This document shows, piece by piece, positions 62,866-64,000 of a stretch of DNA of 64,000 bases. Every line of letters starts with the position of its first letter. Position 1 is the first letter of the stretch. Below the pieces are notes generated by a model that had not been told where the DNA came from, did no database searches, and worked only from the letters and a program-made list of their open reading frames with translations. The DNA lies in contig NZ_CP045652.1 of the NCBI RefSeq assembly GCF_009557615.1, positions 3,224,001 through 3,288,000 on the forward strand, read 5' to 3'. The position numbers and the translations under genes were made by a program. The stretch is from Sphingobacteruim zhuxiongii (GTDB lineage Bacteria > Bacteroidota > Bacteroidia > Sphingobacteriales > Sphingobacteriaceae).

Positions 62866-64000
62866 CTAAATCAAGGCCGAACCATACGAATCCTGATCGA
62901 AATATCTTGTCCAGCCTACCTTCGCCCAGATTGCCCATTTTTTATTTAGTTTGACACGTTGATTGATATAAAGACGAGCCCCTCTATGGTAATAGAATGG
63001 AAAGGATAGAGAGTAAAGCATATCGCGTTCGAAACTGTATATTCTAGCATTGTAACTATCTATATCAAAATAGATCATGCGCACACTTGCTTTCCACCGC
63101 TTTTCAACATCTTGCCATTGAAAATCCTGATATGCAAGCACACCATTTTGCTTGTGCTCCATTGATTTTGAAAAATGGGTGAATTCAACGCGATTTGCAA
63201 TCTCCCAATTAGTCGAAATTTTATAATGAAAATTTATTCGTATTTGATCCTTCTTCACCTTTGCTAATTCATCATAAACCTTAAATTTAGCAAGGTAATT
63301 CTCCTCGTATTCACGATGCTGATATCGGAGAGCAATAGCACCACGTTTATACCAAATTCTTTGTATTTGGCTATAGAATAAGCTTCCTTGACTGGGTAGC
63401 CTTGCTCGATAGCGTAAATCAGGAAATTTGTGGAAATCGATAGCAGTAGATAGATCCCAGCTTCTTGATGGATGGTATCTCAATGCGAAATATACCCCCC
63501 TTTCATTGCCGAGTGTTGATAATCTCCCATATCCTTCAGCGTAGAATTGATGATAATTCGACTGATAGTTTCTATAATTTATTCCAACTGAAAACTTTTT
63601 CCCCAAGGATACGACAGACCCCATCATATGCGCCCAGCCTGTATTTATACTGTGTGCTGTTTCCCCATAGAAAAAGGTATTGAGGGATGTGTATTGTCCA
63701 TAAATTCCTAACTGTCGTAAGTGTCTACCTTTAAAGCGATATTCATTATATGCTTGCTGAGACGGCGAAACATCATGTTTAAAGTCAGTTCCTAGATAAG
63801 TGATCCCCATCTTGAGGCGAGATTTATCATATTCTGCATTCAAGCCATAGACCCTTTGCTTTACAGCCCTCCTATTCCGCAGTTCGTAGGCAGTTCGATG
63901 AAGTCCGGATGCATTGAAACCTGTAATCACCGTTGCTCCTTCCCTCGATGCCAGATTACCTGTCAATGCATTGTAAGACACAAAGGGAGTTAACTTTGTG
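62866..64000 (-). CDS. Outer-membrane barrel protein, partial and frameshifted (helix-hairpin-helix family)
   Basis: The 5' end lies outside the window; the frame stays open past the edge (TKLTPFVSYNALTGN), so the GTG at 63981 is not a start. Alternating strands such as SGLHRTAYELRNRRAVKQRV match the barrel part of Bacteroidota proteins that begin with ComEA-like helix-hairpin-helix DNA-binding repeats (from memory; that part is not visible). The frame stops at TAG 62866 after DSYGSALI. In the -1 frame from about 62880 the sequence continues GLDLVEKNRRTEIRFQIRYQ and ends at TGA 62816-62818, overlapping the comEC ATG as ATGA. That is the expected last barrel strand, so one base seems to be missing near 62880. 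Either a recent mutation or a sequence error. Confidence 0.75.
   Translation of the reverse strand, partial: TKLTPFVSYNALTGNLASREGATVITGFNASGLHRTAYELRNRRAVKQRVYGLNAEYDKSRLKMGITYLGTDFKHDVSPSQQAYNEYRFKGRHLRQLGIYGQYTSLNTFFYGETAHSINTGWAHMMGSVVSLGKKFSVGINYRNYQSNYHQFYAEGYGRLSTLGNERGVYFALRYHPSRSWDLSTAIDFHKFPDLRYRARLPSQGSLFYSQIQRIWYKRGAIALRYQHREYEENYLAKFKVYDELAKVKKDQIRINFHYKISTNWEIANRVEFTHFSKSMEHKQNGVLAYQDFQWQDVEKRWKASVRMIYFDIDSYNARIYSFERDMLYSLSFPFYYHRGARLYINQRVKLNKKWAIWAKVGWTRYFDQDSYGSALI

Noticed and set aside
63979-63981. GTG as start of the barrel protein
   Set aside because: The frame continues to the window edge with family-like sequence (TPFVSYNALTG), so the gene begins outside.
1-64000. CRISPR array, insertion sequence, prophage or integrative element
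   Set aside because: No regularly spaced repeats, transposase, integrase or att-like duplication was seen; the AT-rich 8.6-9.3 kb area alone is not enough evidence.

Overview
The window reads as a chromosomal segment of a Bacteroidota bacterium, most likely of the Sphingobacteriaceae (Sphingobacterium or Pedobacter type). Reasons: low to moderate GC content; many starts preceded by the Bacteroidota sigma-factor -7 element TAnnTTTG instead of a purine-rich ribosome binding site; two TonB-dependent receptors with an N-terminal carboxypeptidase-regulatory-like domain; an OmpA protein with PD40 repeats; an RprXY-like two-component pair; and family members typical of this phylum (DUF819, DUF983, DUF4286, DUF6600, bifunctional-nuclease domain, RecQ without an evident HRDC domain). 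No tRNA, rRNA, CRISPR array, insertion sequence or prophage was recognised.

Layout. 1-8.5 kb: 3'-truncated thrS (-), queE (+), an OmpA/PD40 envelope protein (+), two Gfo/Idh/MocA oxidoreductases (-) and a DUF819 membrane protein (+). 8.6-11.4 kb: a small accessory cassette of two paralogous small proteins and a fimbrillin-like lipoprotein. 11.4-15.3 kb: a TonB receptor and beta-propeller phytase operon (-). 15.5-25.4 kb: housekeeping genes on + (thioesterase, rsmI, PH/SHOCT protein, lnt, cysteine desulfurase, then etfB-etfA, BFN nuclease, nucleoside permease), with an NlpE-like lipoprotein and a TPR protein on -. 25.9-32.6 kb: two divergent operons, TonB receptor plus beta-helix lipoprotein (-) and an ABC ATPase, His-rich FtsX permease and DUF3299-like protein (+), separated by a palindrome-rich control region. 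32.6-37.6 kb: dedA-ppa-ppa(exported)-corC-rsmE operon, HIT protein, greA (all -). 37.8-42.1 kb: an operon of an S9-peptidase-like lipoprotein that has lost its catalytic Ser and His, a histidine kinase and a response regulator (-). 42.1-46.5 kb: DUF4286 (+), DUF983 and a small cysteine protein, an RluA pseudouridine synthase and an mlaE-mlaF-mlaD lipid transporter (-). 46.7-56.5 kb (+): an exported DUF6600 protein with an Arg/Asn/Ser-rich tail, pncB with a methyltransferase, and a giant alpha-2-macroglobulin. 56.5-64 kb (-): membrane pyrophosphatase, and an operon of an outer-membrane barrel protein, comEC and recQ.

How they fit. Phosphate and pyrophosphate turnover recurs: phytase, a cytoplasmic and an exported soluble pyrophosphatase, and an ion-pumping membrane pyrophosphatase. 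Envelope maintenance is also well represented: Lnt, Mla, alpha-2-macroglobulin, OmpA, NlpE, DedA. The most interesting points are the S9 pseudo-peptidase/two-component operon, the His-rich ABC operon facing a TonB operon across clustered dyads, the paired small proteins in front of a fimbrillin-like lipoprotein, a structured intergenic element at about 50.41-50.49 kb, and a one-base frameshift near 62.88 kb that removes the last strand of the barrel protein encoded upstream of comEC.
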